Shown here: positions 15,380 through 25,623 of the stretch, piece by piece
Layout: each line of letters begins with the position of its first letter
How positions within the stretch are numbered: the stretch's first letter is position 1
Source of the DNA: an uncultured Granulosicoccus sp.
GTDB lineage: Bacteria > Pseudomonadota > Gammaproteobacteria > Granulosicoccales > Granulosicoccaceae
Length of the DNA: 64,000 nucleotides
Assembly (NCBI GenBank): GCA_947495035.1
Contig: CANLXI010000007.1
Span: 124,001 to 188,000, forward strand
Direction: 5' to 3'
Notes under the pieces: generated by a model
The model's input: the letters and a program-made list of their open reading frames with translations, nothing else
What the model was told of the DNA's origin: nothing
The model's database searches: none
Program-made: the position numbers and the translations under genes

Positions 15380-16453
15380 ATGAAACGTCGTGACTTCATC
15401 AAGGCCAGCGCTGCTGGCACCGCTACATCGGCCGCATTGATCACCGGCGCGCCTGCCATTGCCCAAGGCAAGTTCGAGTGGAAGCTGCCAACCAGCTTTC
15501 CGGCCAAGGCTCCCGGAGTAGGTACCAATGTCGTCAGCTTTGCCGAGCGCGTGGCTGCGATGTCCGATGGACGCCTGACTCTCAAGGTGTTCTCCAGTGG
15601 TGAGCTGGTGCCGCCGTTTGCCGTGGAAGATGCCGTGCAACAGGGAACGGCGGAAATCGGTCATTCGACTCCCTACTATGCGGCCGGCAAGAATCCCGCC
15701 CTGCATTTCTTCAGTACCGTGCCGTTTGGCATGTCCGCCACGGAACACGCGGCCTGGTTGCGATATGGGGGCGGACAGGAGCTGTGGGACGACATCTATG
15801 CCGAACGCGGGCTCAAGCCGTTCTACTCCGGAAACAGTGGGACACAGAGCGGCGGCTGGTTCAGCAAGCCGATCAACTCGGTGGAAGACCTCAAGGGCCT
15901 GAACATGCGTATCGCCGGTCTGGGTGGAGAGGCGATGCGCGCCCTGGGTGTCAACGCTGTACTGTTGCCTCCACCGGAGATCTTCCCGGCATTCAAGTCC
16001 GGCGCCATCGACGCGGCGGAATGGGTAGGGCCGCTGCTGGATCAGGCCTTCGGTTTGTACAAGGTTGCCAGCATCTGCTATGTACCGGCTTTTCACGAAC
16101 CGGGTGCGGCCCTGGAAATCGTGGTCAACAAGGATGCCTTCGATGAACTGCCGGCCGATCTGCAGGCCATCGTGGCCAGCGCGGCGGAAGCCACTTCCGC
16201 AGAGACCCTGGCACAGTTCGATTACTTCAATACACAGGCCATGGGACAGCTTCGCGGTGAAGGCGTGGAATTCCTGGAATTTCCCGAAGAGGTTGTCGAT
16301 GCGCTGAAGGTCGCCTCGGCGGATGTCATCAACAAGCTGGCCGAAGAGAATGAAGGCTTCAAGACTGTCATGGACAGCTATATGGCCTTCCTGGACCCTG
16401 CCATCGAGTACGCCAACCTCATGCAAGGCGCGATGTTCAGGCAGCGGTCCTGA
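15380..16453 (+). CDS. TRAP transporter solute-binding protein, TakP-like, Tat-exported
   Basis: A protein of 357 residues. The N-terminus MKRRDFIKASAAG is a twin-arginine signal, cut after AIAQ. The mature part begins FEWKLPTSFP, as in 2-keto-acid/lactate binding TRAP proteins (TakP group), and contains GGWFSKPINSVEDLKGLNMR with the carboxylate-binding Arg, then DAAEWVGPL. It captures an organic acid in the periplasm and docks to the DctQM pair upstream. ATG 15380 has GAGG upstream. The stop is followed at once by the acyl-CoA synthetase start, suggesting that the imported acid is activated to a CoA thioester. Confidence 0.92.
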   Translation: MKRRDFIKASAAGTATSAALITGAPAIAQGKFEWKLPTSFPAKAPGVGTNVVSFAERVAAMSDGRLTLKVFSSGELVPPFAVEDAVQQGTAEIGHSTPYYAAGKNPALHFFSTVPFGMSATEHAAWLRYGGGQELWDDIYAERGLKPFYSGNSGTQSGGWFSKPINSVEDLKGLNMRIAGLGGEAMRALGVNAVLLPPPEIFPAFKSGAIDAAEWVGPLLDQAFGLYKVASICYVPAFHEPGAALEIVVNKDAFDELPADLQAIVASAAEATSAETLAQFDYFNTQAMGQLRGEGVEFLEFPEEVVDALKVASADVINKLAEENEGFKTVMDSYMAFLDPAIEYANLMQGAMFRQRS

Positions 16454-16454
16454 G

Positions 16455-18716
16455 GTGCCCGTGCGTTTCGGGCGCCTGCTGAATCCCCGCTCGATCGCCG
16501 TGGTCGGCGGTCAGTGGGCAGAGTCTGTCATCACGCAATGCCGTCAGGCCGGGTTCGATGGCGAGGTCTGGCCGGTGCACCCGCGTCGCAATCGCCTGGC
16601 CGGTGAGCCCTGTTATGCCAGCCTCGATGATCTGCCCGGGGTGCCCGACGCCACCTTCATTGCCGTCAACAACGAGCAGACCATCGAGCTGGTTGCCTCT
16701 CTGGCAGCTGCAGGCGCCGGTGGTGCCATCTGTTTCGCCACCGGGTTCGGTGAGCGTGCAGCGCTGGATCGCGATGCCGAAGCGCGACAGAGGCGTCTGA
16801 CCGAAGCGGCGGGAGACATGCCGCTCATCGGTCCGAACAGCTATGGACTGCTGAACTACCTGGATGGCATCTCGTTGTGGCCGGACCAGCATGGTGGCAA
16901 GGCTGTCGAGCGTGGGGTGGCAGTGATCACTCAGTCGTCCAACATCGCCATCAATCTGAGCATGCAGCGGCGCGGCCTGCCGCTGGCCTATCTGATCACG
17001 GCCGGCAATCAGGCGCAGACCACTCTGGCAGAGTTGGCGGCATCGGTACTGGAGGATGACCGGGTGACAGCTCTGGGTCTGCACATCGAGGGTTTTTCCG
17101 ACATTCGCGCCTTTGAATCCCTGGCTGGCCGTGCTCGTGCCATGGGCAAGCGGATCGTGGTGTTGAAGACCGGAGTGACATCGCTGGCACGGGCCGCGCT
17201 GATGTCTCATACCCGTTCGCTGTCAGGCGATGATGCGGCTGCCAGTGCCTTCATCGAACGGCTGGGCCTGCTGCGTTCCAGAGGCATCGGTGAGTTCATC
17301 GAAACCCTGAAAGTGCTGCATCTGCCGCGCAAGGTGGGCGGCTATCGCGTGCTGTCCATGACCAGTTCCGGCGGGGAAGCGGCACTGGTGGGAGATTTCG
17401 GTGCCAATCAGGGGTTGCAGTTCCCGCGGCTGGATGACGACCAGAAGATTGCCCTCAAACAGGTGCTCGGTGGTGAGGTGGCCCTGGCCAATCCACTGGA
17501 TTATCACATGGCCATTCGCGATGACCGAGTGGCCATGGAACGGATGGTTGTCGCCATGCTGCAGTGTCATGAACCGCCGCCCAGTGCCACGATATCGGCC
17601 AATGATCAGTTCCCGTCACCGGCCGATGTGGCCTTGCTGGTGCTGGATTTTCCACGTTCGGATCGTTGTGATCAAGACTCCTGGCAGCAGGCACTGGATG
17701 CTTTCCTATCAGCCAGTCAGCACTGGCAGGGAGTGCGTGCCGTGATTGCCACACTGGCGGAAAACATGCCGGAGGAGATCGTCGAGGCTCTGTTTCGACA
17801 GGATGTGGTTGCCCTGTGCGGTCTCAATGATGGCCTGCGGGCGCTGGCCAATGCCGGCTGGCTGGACATGGCCGACAGCACCGAGTCGCCGCTGCCGGTG
17901 TGGTTGCCGGACAATCCGGACGTCTCGTTCAAGGCCGCGGCACTGTCTCTTGTCGAAGGTGCGGGTGCGGAACGTTCCGGCAGAAGTGCCCGGCGTGCCA
18001 GTCAGGAAGCCTGGGGTCTGGTGCACAGCGCGGTCACCGGTCGACAGCCGCCGCGTCAACTGGATGAGAGTACCGCCAAGCGCTGGCTCAACCGTTTTGG
18101 TATCAGTGTGCCGGTGAGTGTGCGCCTGTCCTTCGCCGATGTGCGCTCTTCACTGAGTCTGAGTCGCGCACTGGACAAGGCATCACCGGCGTTCAGCTAC
18201 CCGGTGGTTGCCAAGAGTCTGGGGGTTTTGCACAAGAGTGATGCCAATGCCATTGCGCTGGCCATCGGTAACCGGCGCGAGCTGGAACGCGCGATTCGCG
18301 AAATGGATTGTGAGGGCGGTTGCCTGATCGAAGAGCAGGTGGACGGTGCCGTGGTGGAGTTGCTGGTCAGCGTGGTGCAGGACCCGGTACATGGTCTGTT
18401 GATGACCATCGGTGCCGGTGGTGTGGCAACCGAAGTGCTGGCCGACACCGTGCATTGCCTGATACCGGCAACACGTGCCGAGTTCGATCGCCGCATCGAT
18501 CGTCTGCGCTGCGCCCCTTTGCTCAACGGATTTCGCAACCGCGCAGCCGTGGATCGCGACCGATTGCTGGATACGCTGGAATCCGTTCAGCAGGCGGCTT
18601 TGCAACTGGGCGAACGGCTGGTGGAGCTGGAGATCAATCCTCTGCTGTGCAGCGCCGAGACTTGCACCGCTGTGGATGCCTTCGTCGCTGTACGCGGCTC
18701 CAATCTGCCTGGCTGA
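16455..18716 (+). CDS. NDP-forming acyl-CoA synthetase (acetate--CoA ligase family)
   Basis: A protein of about 753 residues. It carries an N-terminal CoA-binding Rossmann domain (LLNPRSIAVVGG), two succinyl-CoA ligase-like domains with the phospho-His loop SHTRSLSG near residue 255 and a GPNSYGLLNY block, and a C-terminal ATP-grasp domain (YPVVAKSLGVLHKSDANA, ELEINPLL). The family couples acid + CoA + NTP to acyl-CoA + NDP + Pi. GTG 16455 (or GTG 16461) is the start, 1 nt after the binding-protein stop. Being last in a TRAP operon, it most likely activates the transported acid; aromatic, keto or short-chain acids are all possible. Confidence 0.88.
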   Translation: MPVRFGRLLNPRSIAVVGGQWAESVITQCRQAGFDGEVWPVHPRRNRLAGEPCYASLDDLPGVPDATFIAVNNEQTIELVASLAAAGAGGAICFATGFGERAALDRDAEARQRRLTEAAGDMPLIGPNSYGLLNYLDGISLWPDQHGGKAVERGVAVITQSSNIAINLSMQRRGLPLAYLITAGNQAQTTLAELAASVLEDDRVTALGLHIEGFSDIRAFESLAGRARAMGKRIVVLKTGVTSLARAALMSHTRSLSGDDAAASAFIERLGLLRSRGIGEFIETLKVLHLPRKVGGYRVLSMTSSGGEAALVGDFGANQGLQFPRLDDDQKIALKQVLGGEVALANPLDYHMAIRDDRVAMERMVVAMLQCHEPPPSATISANDQFPSPADVALLVLDFPRSDRCDQDSWQQALDAFLSASQHWQGVRAVIATLAENMPEEIVEALFRQDVVALCGLNDGLRALANAGWLDMADSTESPLPVWLPDNPDVSFKAAALSLVEGAGAERSGRSARRASQEAWGLVHSAVTGRQPPRQLDESTAKRWLNRFGISVPVSVRLSFADVRSSLSLSRALDKASPAFSYPVVAKSLGVLHKSDANAIALAIGNRRELERAIREMDCEGGCLIEEQVDGAVVELLVSVVQDPVHGLLMTIGAGGVATEVLADTVHCLIPATRAEFDRRIDRLRCAPLLNGFRNRAAVDRDRLLDTLESVQQAALQLGERLVELEINPLLCSAETCTAVDAFVAVRGSNLPG

Positions 18717-18796
18717 TGTCCGGTCAGGGCGGTCGGGGTCTCGGCGTGGCCAGCACTGCCACATGGCAATGCTGGTGAGATTCTTCCCTTTGGAAG

Positions 18797-19267
18797 CTAC
18801 GACGACGGCAGGTCGTCGTGGCTGTCGCCCAGCAGAAAGCGGGGCCCGGCGCCGAGCCCCGTCGCTCGATCATCCGGGTTGTACAGGCGACAACGAGCCA
18901 GCGACAGGCAGCCACAACCGATGCAGCCGGTCAACTTTTCCCGCAGCTGTTGCAACCCTTCGATCCTGCGATCGATATCCCGGGCAAAGTGTCTGCTGAG
19001 GCGTTCCCAGTCGCGTTTCGTCGGCGTCCGTGAATCGGGCAATGTCGCCAGAGCTTCGCGAATCTCTGCCAGGGAGAACCCCAGATTCTGCGAAATCTTC
19101 ACGAAGGCCAGGCGGCGTATGCTGCTGCGCTGGAAGCGTCTCTGGCCACCGTCATTGCGCAGGGAGCTGAGCAAGCCTTCGGCTTCGTAGAATCGGATGG
19201 CGGTCACCGTCATATCGGCGCGCTTTGCCAGTTCGCCGATGGAGAGGGCATCTGCTGCCTTTTTCAT
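18797..19267 (-). CDS. soxR: Redox-sensing MerR-family activator SoxR
   Basis: A protein of 156 residues, the usual SoxR length. It has a MerR helix-turn-helix at the N-terminus (SIGELAKRADMTVTAIRFYE, then GQRRFQRSSIRRLAF), a dimerisation helix, and the [2Fe-2S] cluster motif CIGCGCLSLARC near residues 114-125. Oxidation of the cluster by superoxide or redox-cycling compounds switches SoxR to an activator that untwists promoters with a 19-bp spacer. Such a promoter lies in the 90-bp space upstream, shared with the divergent VOC gene. No soxS is in the window, as usual outside enterics, where SoxR acts directly on targets. Confidence 0.95.
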   Translation of the reverse strand: MKKAADALSIGELAKRADMTVTAIRFYEAEGLLSSLRNDGGQRRFQRSSIRRLAFVKISQNLGFSLAEIREALATLPDSRTPTKRDWERLSRHFARDIDRRIEGLQQLREKLTGCIGCGCLSLARCRLYNPDDRATGLGAGPRFLLGDSHDDLPSS

Positions 19268-19293
19268 GTTCCTTACTGCTCCGAAAATGATGC

Positions 19294-19324
19294 TTGACCT
19301 CTACCTTACTTGAGGTATTAGCCT
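19294..19324 (+). promoter_or_regulatory. SoxR box inside a MerR-type promoter for the VOC gene
   Basis: TTGACC (-35, 19294-19299) and TAGCCT (-10, 19319-19324) are separated by the overlong 19 bp typical of MerR-family promoters. CCTCTACCTTACTTGAGG at 19298-19315 agrees with the known SoxR operator CCTCAAGTTAACTTGAGG at 14 of 18 positions, including both outer CCTC/GAGG arms. The promoter points toward 19358. Confidence 0.85.
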
Positions 19325-19357
19325 GTCAGTTCACATCAGGCAAGGAAACATCAGGAC

Positions 19358-19750
19358 ATGAACGAATCCGTACTGGAACACATCAATCTGACGGTCCCCG
19401 ATCCACAAGCCACGGCCGATCTGTTGTGCGAGTTGTTCGGCTGGCATGTCCGCTGGCAGGGGGAGGCCAAGAACGCTGGCTTCACGATACATGTGGGTGG
19501 ACATGGTTCATATCTGGCTCTGTACCGACATCAGGATATGGCCGTCGATGCGACGCAAAGCCATTACCGGCAGCACGGACTGAATCACGTCGGTATCGTC
19601 GTGGATAATCTGGATGCTGCCGAGAAGCGCGTTATCGAACGCGGTCTGGAGCCGCACTCGCACGCCGACTATGAACCGGGTCGACGCTTCTATTTCCATG
19701 ATGAGGATGGCCTGGAGTTCGAGGTCATCTCCTACGCTGCGGATGCTTGA
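19358..19750 (+). CDS. VOC (glyoxalase/dioxygenase-fold) protein under SoxR control
   Basis: A protein of 130 residues with one vicinal-oxygen-chelate domain made of two beta-alpha-beta-beta-beta modules. LEHINLTVPD opens module 1 and LNHVGIVVDN opens module 2, and DEDGLEFEVISY ends it. The His residues in the two openings and Glu near the end are the expected metal ligands. Members include glyoxalase I, antibiotic-binding proteins and dioxygenases; the exact substrate cannot be read. The SoxR box in its promoter implies a role in detoxifying redox-active drugs or their reactive aldehydes. AAGGA upstream supports ATG 19358. Confidence 0.88.
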   Translation: MNESVLEHINLTVPDPQATADLLCELFGWHVRWQGEAKNAGFTIHVGGHGSYLALYRHQDMAVDATQSHYRQHGLNHVGIVVDNLDAAEKRVIERGLEPHSHADYEPGRRFYFHDEDGLEFEVISYAADA

Positions 19751-19767
19751 GTTCGCTTGCAGAATCG

Positions 19768-19790
19768 GTGGAGGGCTGGCAGCCCTCCAC
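19768..19790. terminator. Hairpin between the converging VOC and urtE genes
   Basis: GTGGAGGGCT (19768-19777) pairs perfectly with AGCCCTCCAC (19781-19790) over a GGC loop. There is no T run, so it may be a shared, symmetric termination or mRNA-stabilising structure for the two genes ending on either side. Confidence 0.65.
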
Positions 19791-19795
19791 GGCGA

Positions 19796-20484
19796 TCACA
19801 CCGTCAGATACTGCTTCACCAGATCTTCACTCAGTGTGTCCATGGCACCCTTGGCAACCACCTCGCCGCGATCCATCAGGACGAAATCGTCGCCGACACG
19901 GCGGGCGAAAGGCAGCTTCTGTTCCACCAGAACCACGGTGAGCCCGATCTCCTTGTTCAGTCGGGTGATGATGGTACCGATGTCGTGTACCACATTCGGC
20001 TGTATGCCTTCGGTCGGCTCATCCAGCAGCAACAGCTCCGGTTCGGTCACCAGAGCGCGACCAATGGCCAGCTGTTGCTGTTGACCACCGGACAGGTCTC
20101 CACCGCGACGTCGCAGCATTTCCTTGAGTACCGGGAATAGCTCGTACACCAACTCGGGTATGACTTTCGAACCATCGGAGCGGGCCCGCAGACCGGTTCG
20201 CAGGTTTTCCTCGACGCTGAGCAGCGGGAAGATCTGTCGACCTTGCGGCACATAGCCGATACCAACCGCTGCTCGGCCCTCGGCGGCAATTTTCGTGATG
20301 TCTCTGTCAGCCAGTTTCATCGAGCCATTGCGCAGTGGTAGCAGACCGGTGATGCATTGCATCAGGGTGGTCTTGCCGACGCCATTTCTACCCATGATGA
20401 CGGTACAGGCGCCGGGGGTGATCGACAGGCTCAGGTTCTTCAGCGTGTGCGAGGAGCCGTAGTATTGATCGATGTTTTCCAGTG

Positions 20485-20491
<7 letters not shown>
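19796..20491 (-). CDS. urtE: Urea ABC transporter ATP-binding subunit UrtE
   Basis: A protein of 231 residues in the LivF/UrtE group. Walker A is MGRNGVGKTT, the ABC signature is DLSGGQQQQLAIGRAL and Walker B is LLLLDEPTEGIQP; the phrase EGIQPNV is characteristic of UrtE. MLTLENIDQYYGSSHTLKNL opens the protein. Together with UrtD it powers uptake of urea through UrtBC. Its ATG lies within the end of urtD (7-bp overlap), the last step of a urtABCDE operon on this strand. The hairpin at 19768-19790 lies just downstream. Confidence 0.95.
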
Positions 20492-21332
<841 letters not shown>

Positions 21333-21336
<4 letters not shown>

Positions 21337-22454
21337 GAGACTGCCTGTGAAGATCGTTTGAATTTGAGCAGACCGGCAACGCCCCGTGGCAACAGCAGAG
21401 TGACGACCACGAACAGCAGTCCGAGTGCGAACAGCCAGGCTTCGGGAAAGGCCCCGGTAAACCAGGTCTTGGCATAGTTGACGCCCAGAGCACCCAGCAC
21501 CGCACCGTACAGCGTACCGCGCCCACCAATGGCAACCCAGACAACGACCTCGATGGAGTTCAGTGGTGCAAATTCACCGGGGTTGATGATGCCCACTTGC
21601 GGCACATACAGTGCGCCGGCGACTCCGGCAATCATGGCGGACAGGGCAAACAATGCCAGTTTGACGCTTTCCACGCGGTAGCCGATGAAGCGGGTGCGGT
21701 CCTCGGCATCACGGATGGCGACAGCCACCTTGCCCAGTCGCGAGCGAAGAATGCTGTCGCACAGCAGGTAGACCAGCAACAGTGCCACGCCGGAGGCGAT
21801 GAACAGACCCAGACGCACACTGTCGGAGCGCAGATCGAAGCCGAGCAGTTCACGAAAGTCCGTCAGACCGTTATTGCCACCGAATCCCATTTCGTTGCGA
21901 AAGAAAGCCAGCATCAGAGCGTAGGTCAGCGCCTGGGTAATGATGGACAGATAGACGCCGTTCACCCGCGAGCGGAAGGCGAACCAGCCGAATACGAAGG
22001 CCAGCAGGCCGGGAACCATCAGGATCATCAATGCGGTGAAGGCGAAGTTGTCGAATCCCAGCCAGTACCAGGGCAGTTCCTGCCAATCGAGAAACACCAT
22101 GAAGTCCGGCAGATCCGGATTGCCGTAGACACCGCGGTCACCGATCTGTCGCATCAGGTGCATGCCCATGGCATAGCCGCCCAGCGCGAAGAAGGCGGCA
22201 TGACCCAGGCTCAGAATGCCCAGATAGCCCCACACCAGATCGACGGCTACTGCCAGAATCGCGTAGGTCAGGTATTTGCCGAGCAGGGTCACCATGTAGT
22301 TGCTGACATACAGCGGATGCTCTGCCGGCAACTGGTTGCACACGGACACGCCGATGATCAGCGCGATCAGCGTCAGTATGAAGATGATGCTGGACAGCCG
22401 GGAGCGTTGTGGCCGGATGCTCGGAATGGGTGCCGATGTCGTTGTATCGCTCAT
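21333..22454 (-). CDS. urtC: Urea ABC transporter permease UrtC
   Basis: A protein of 373 residues with the LivM-type permease fold of about ten helices. Marked blocks are KYLTYAILAVAVDLVWGYLG, ILSLGHAAFFALGGYAMGMH and the coupling loop AIRDAEDRTRFIGYRVESVK that contacts the ATPases; GGRGTLYGAVLGALGVNY is near the end. It forms the urea channel with UrtB. A short gap separates it from urtB and it overlaps urtD, so the five genes are likely one transcript. Confidence 0.95.
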
Positions 22455-22456
22455 GA

Positions 22457-24103
22457 TCAGTGTGCCTCCACCGCGCGACCGCGTTGTGGAAAGAGACCTC
22501 GAGGACGTTTCTGGATGAACATGATGAGAAATACCAGAACCAGAATCTTCGCCAGGATGGCGCCGGCCCAGGGTTCCATGAGTTTGTTGGCAATGCCCAG
22601 TGTCATGCCGCTGATGAGGGTGCCCCAGAGATTGCCGACACCGCCGAAGACCACCACCATGAAGCTGTCAACGATATAGGCCTGACCAAGGTTCGGTCCG
22701 ACGTTGGTCAACTGTGACAGGGCAACACCGGCGATTCCTGCAATACCGGCACCGAGGCCGAAGGTCAGGGAATCGATGCGTGAGGAAGGCACACCCATGG
22801 CACGCGCCATGGAACGATTCTGGCTCACGGCACGAACTTCCAGGCCGAATCGTGTGCGTTTCAGCAGCATCAGCAGCAGTCCGAACACGATCAGGCAGAA
22901 GGCCAGTATGTAGAGTCGGTTGAGTGTCAGACTCAGAACGCTGTTGACTTCCAGTACGCCACTCATGAAGGCAGGATTGGCCACCGGTACATTCTGTGAG
23001 GAAATGAAGGTGCGAACCAGTTGTTGCAGTATCAGGCTGATGCCGAAGGTGGCCAGCAGCGTTTCCAGCGGACGACCATAGAGAAAACGGATGACGCTGC
23101 GTTCGATCAGGATGCCGATCATGCCGGTAAACAGGAATGCCACGGGAATGGACAGCAGCAAGGAGAGTCCCAGGTTGTTCGGCATCAGTTGCTGCATGGC
23201 CCAGGTGCAGTAGGCGCCGAGCATGATCAGTTCGCCGTGGGCCATGTTGATCACACCCATGACGCCGAAGCTGATGGCCAGGCCGATGGCTGCCAGTACC
23301 AGCACCGAGCCGAGGCTGAGTCCGAAGAACACGGTTTCTGCCTGCGCATACAGGCGTACCCTGGCAGCCTGATCCCGGGCAATTTCCCCGGCCAGTGTCT
23401 TGACGCTTTCGTCGGCATCACTCTCGGCCATTGTCTGCACCAGTGAGCGGCTGCCGTTGGACAGATCGTCATTCAGTGTCTGCAGCGCCTGGCGTCGTGC
23501 ATCGGCCTCGGGAGAGAGGGCCAGCTTGCGTGCCTGCAGAGAGAGCAGGGCAGTACGTACCTTGTCATCGCTTTCGCTGTCCAGCAATTCCTGCAGCGTG
23601 GTGTCGGGCAGCGCCTCCGGTGTGTCCATCAGGTCGTTGATGGCGGCCAGACGTTCGATCGGATCTGCGGATCGCAGTCCCAGCGCGGCAATCAGCGAGC
23701 GCAGGTGACCTCGCAGCTGATTGGTGACCTTGAGTCGTGAAAGCTTGCGTTTGCGATCACTGCCCAGGTCGTTCTGCCTGTCCAGGGACTGCATGCTGTA
23801 TTCGCGGCCCTGTGCAGTGGCCCAGACAATGGTGTCGGTATCCTTGTGCAGCATGAGGTCGCCCTCGAGAATACCGTTGAGCAGCTCGCGCGTGTCATCA
23901 CGTCCGAGCGCGGCCAGTTCATCGAGGGCATCGGTTCGCTGGGTACCCCTGCCTTCGACAAATTGCGTGAACAGGTCGTCCAGTTCCTCGATGCCGGTCC
24001 GGACTTCGGCGCCTGCGGTATTGATGCTGCAAGCGGCTGCCAGAATCGTCAGCAGGGTGGCTGCACGAATCAGTCGCTGTAATGCGTGGAGTGGCGGTGA
24101 CAT
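22457..24103 (-). CDS. urtB: Urea ABC transporter permease UrtB with periplasmic N-terminal extension
   Basis: A protein of about 548 residues. The C-terminal 300 are a LivH-type permease (LAISFGVMGVINMAHGELIM, RSVIRFLYGRPLETLLATFG, AVSQNRSMARAMGVPSSR, FGGVGNLWGTLISGMTLG). In front sits a signal-like segment (LLTILAAACSINTAGA) and an alpha-helical region of about 210 residues. That long exported extension is normal for UrtB and absent from amino-acid LivH proteins, which supports urea as the substrate. ATG 24103 has AGGAGA upstream; the frame itself is open to 24175. Confidence 0.94.
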   Translation of the reverse strand: MSPPLHALQRLIRAATLLTILAAACSINTAGAEVRTGIEELDDLFTQFVEGRGTQRTDALDELAALGRDDTRELLNGILEGDLMLHKDTDTIVWATAQGREYSMQSLDRQNDLGSDRKRKLSRLKVTNQLRGHLRSLIAALGLRSADPIERLAAINDLMDTPEALPDTTLQELLDSESDDKVRTALLSLQARKLALSPEADARRQALQTLNDDLSNGSRSLVQTMAESDADESVKTLAGEIARDQAARVRLYAQAETVFFGLSLGSVLVLAAIGLAISFGVMGVINMAHGELIMLGAYCTWAMQQLMPNNLGLSLLLSIPVAFLFTGMIGILIERSVIRFLYGRPLETLLATFGISLILQQLVRTFISSQNVPVANPAFMSGVLEVNSVLSLTLNRLYILAFCLIVFGLLLMLLKRTRFGLEVRAVSQNRSMARAMGVPSSRIDSLTFGLGAGIAGIAGVALSQLTNVGPNLGQAYIVDSFMVVVFGGVGNLWGTLISGMTLGIANKLMEPWAGAILAKILVLVFLIMFIQKRPRGLFPQRGRAVEAH

Positions 24104-24174
24104 GACTGCGTTCGGTCTCCTGGGAAATGGGACGACGGGAGCCGGGTCAGCACAGGCTGACCCGGCGAGGGGCA

Positions 24175-25473
24175 TTACAGGTTCTGACCGGAACAGACGT
24201 TGGTCGTCACGTTGTAGTTACCGCAGGACAGAGGTGCGCGCCAGTCGGAGATGATCTCCTTGGAGCTGTCCAGAAAGTCTGACCAGGCATCGCCTGCTAC
24301 CAGACCGGGTGTTTCCCAGACGATTTCGAACTGGCCGTCATCCTGGATCTCGCCGATCAGCACCGGCTTGGTGATGTGATGGTTGGGCATCATGGCGGAA
24401 TAGCCACCGGACAGGTTTGGCACCGAGACACCGATGATGGCATCCTGGACCGCAGCAGCATCAGTGGTGCCGGCTTTCTCGACCGCCTTCACCCACATGT
24501 TGAAGCCGATGTAATGGGCTTCCATCGGATCATTGGTGACGCGATCTTCATCACCGGTGAACTCGATCCAGCTGTCGATGAAGTCATCGTTGACCTCGGC
24601 ATCGACACTCATGAAGTAGTTCCAGGCAGCCAGGTGACCGACCAGAGGGGCCGTGTCGAAACCGGACAGCTCTTCTTCACCAACCGAGAAGGCAACGACC
24701 GGGATGTCTTCGGCAGAGATACCCTGATTGCCCAGCTCCTTGTAGAAAGGCACATTGGCGTCACCATTGACGGTGGAGACCACAGCTGTCTTCTTGCCCT
24801 CGGAACCGAAGCGCTTGATATCGGCAACGATGGACTGCCAGTCAGCATGTCCGAAAGGCGTGTAGTTGATCATGATGTCCTCGTCGCTGACGCCACTGGC
24901 TTTCAGGTAGGCCTCGAGGATCTTGTTGGTGGTGCGCGGGTATACATAGTCGGTGCCCGCCAGTACCCAGCGCTCGACGCCGATGTCATTGGCCAGGTAG
25001 TCGACTGCCGGAATGGCCTGCTGGTTGGGAGCTGCGCCGGTGTAGAACACGTTCTTCGAAGATTCCTCGCCTTCATATTGCACGGGATAGAACAGCAGGC
25101 TGTTCAGTTCCTCGAAGACCGGCAGAACCGATTTTCTGGATACGGATGTCCAGGCGCCGAAAGTGGCGACTACACCTTCCTGCTCGATCAGCTCACGCGC
25201 CTTTTCGGCAAACAGAGGCCAGTCGGAGGCAGGGTCGACGACAACTGCTTCGAGTTGCTTGCCCAGCAGGCCACCGTTGGCATTCTGCTCATCGATGAGC
25301 ATCAGCATGGTGTCTTTCAGTGTGGTTTCCGAAATCGCCATGGTGCCCGATAGCGAATGCAGGACGCCTACCTTGATGGTGTCGTCCTGTGCGTGCAGTG
25401 AAAGACTCAACCCGGCCAGGCCGATGCCTGCCATGGCTGCGAGTGAACGTCGTGAATTACGTTTGAACAGCAT
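24175..25473 (-). CDS. urtA: Urea ABC transporter substrate-binding protein UrtA
   Basis: A protein of 432 residues. After a signal peptide ending in LHAQ the mature protein starts DDTIKVGVLHSLSGTMAISE, the conserved opening of UrtA/FmdD binding proteins. Other family blocks are WTSVSRKSVLPVFEELNSLL, FYPVQYEGEE, LAGTDYVYPRTTNKIL and MMPNHHITKPVLIGEIQDDG. FmdD for short-chain amides is the close alternative, but the neighbouring UrtB-CDE favour urea. ATG 25473 is followed by a basic n-region (KRNSRR). Nitrogen control is typical for this operon; the upstream region has a paired direct repeat and a weak GG-N10-GT sigma-54-like site. Confidence 0.93.
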   Translation of the reverse strand: MLFKRNSRRSLAAMAGIGLAGLSLSLHAQDDTIKVGVLHSLSGTMAISETTLKDTMLMLIDEQNANGGLLGKQLEAVVVDPASDWPLFAEKARELIEQEGVVATFGAWTSVSRKSVLPVFEELNSLLFYPVQYEGEESSKNVFYTGAAPNQQAIPAVDYLANDIGVERWVLAGTDYVYPRTTNKILEAYLKASGVSDEDIMINYTPFGHADWQSIVADIKRFGSEGKKTAVVSTVNGDANVPFYKELGNQGISAEDIPVVAFSVGEEELSGFDTAPLVGHLAAWNYFMSVDAEVNDDFIDSWIEFTGDEDRVTNDPMEAHYIGFNMWVKAVEKAGTTDAAAVQDAIIGVSVPNLSGGYSAMMPNHHITKPVLIGEIQDDGQFEIVWETPGLVAGDAWSDFLDSSKEIISDWRAPLSCGNYNVTTNVCSGQNL

Positions 25474-25623
25474 GCGAATGTTATCCCTGTAAAGTTGGCA
25501 GAAAAATGTGTTCATTCTTGAACAGCTGCCACTGTTACTACAGGGACTGTGCCAAGCTGAAAAACTCTTTAAATTCAACAGCTTGCTTATCGAGTAACGT
25601 GGGCTGGCGGATTTATCGCTCCA

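Noticed and set aside
18799..18819. ACGACGAC/GTCGTCGT hairpin as a soxR terminator
   Set aside because: It lies within the last codons of soxR, so it would fold inside coding sequence and no T run follows.
21597..22679. 360-codon frame antisense to urtC
   Set aside because: Same type of Gln/His-rich shadow; overlaps two real urt genes.
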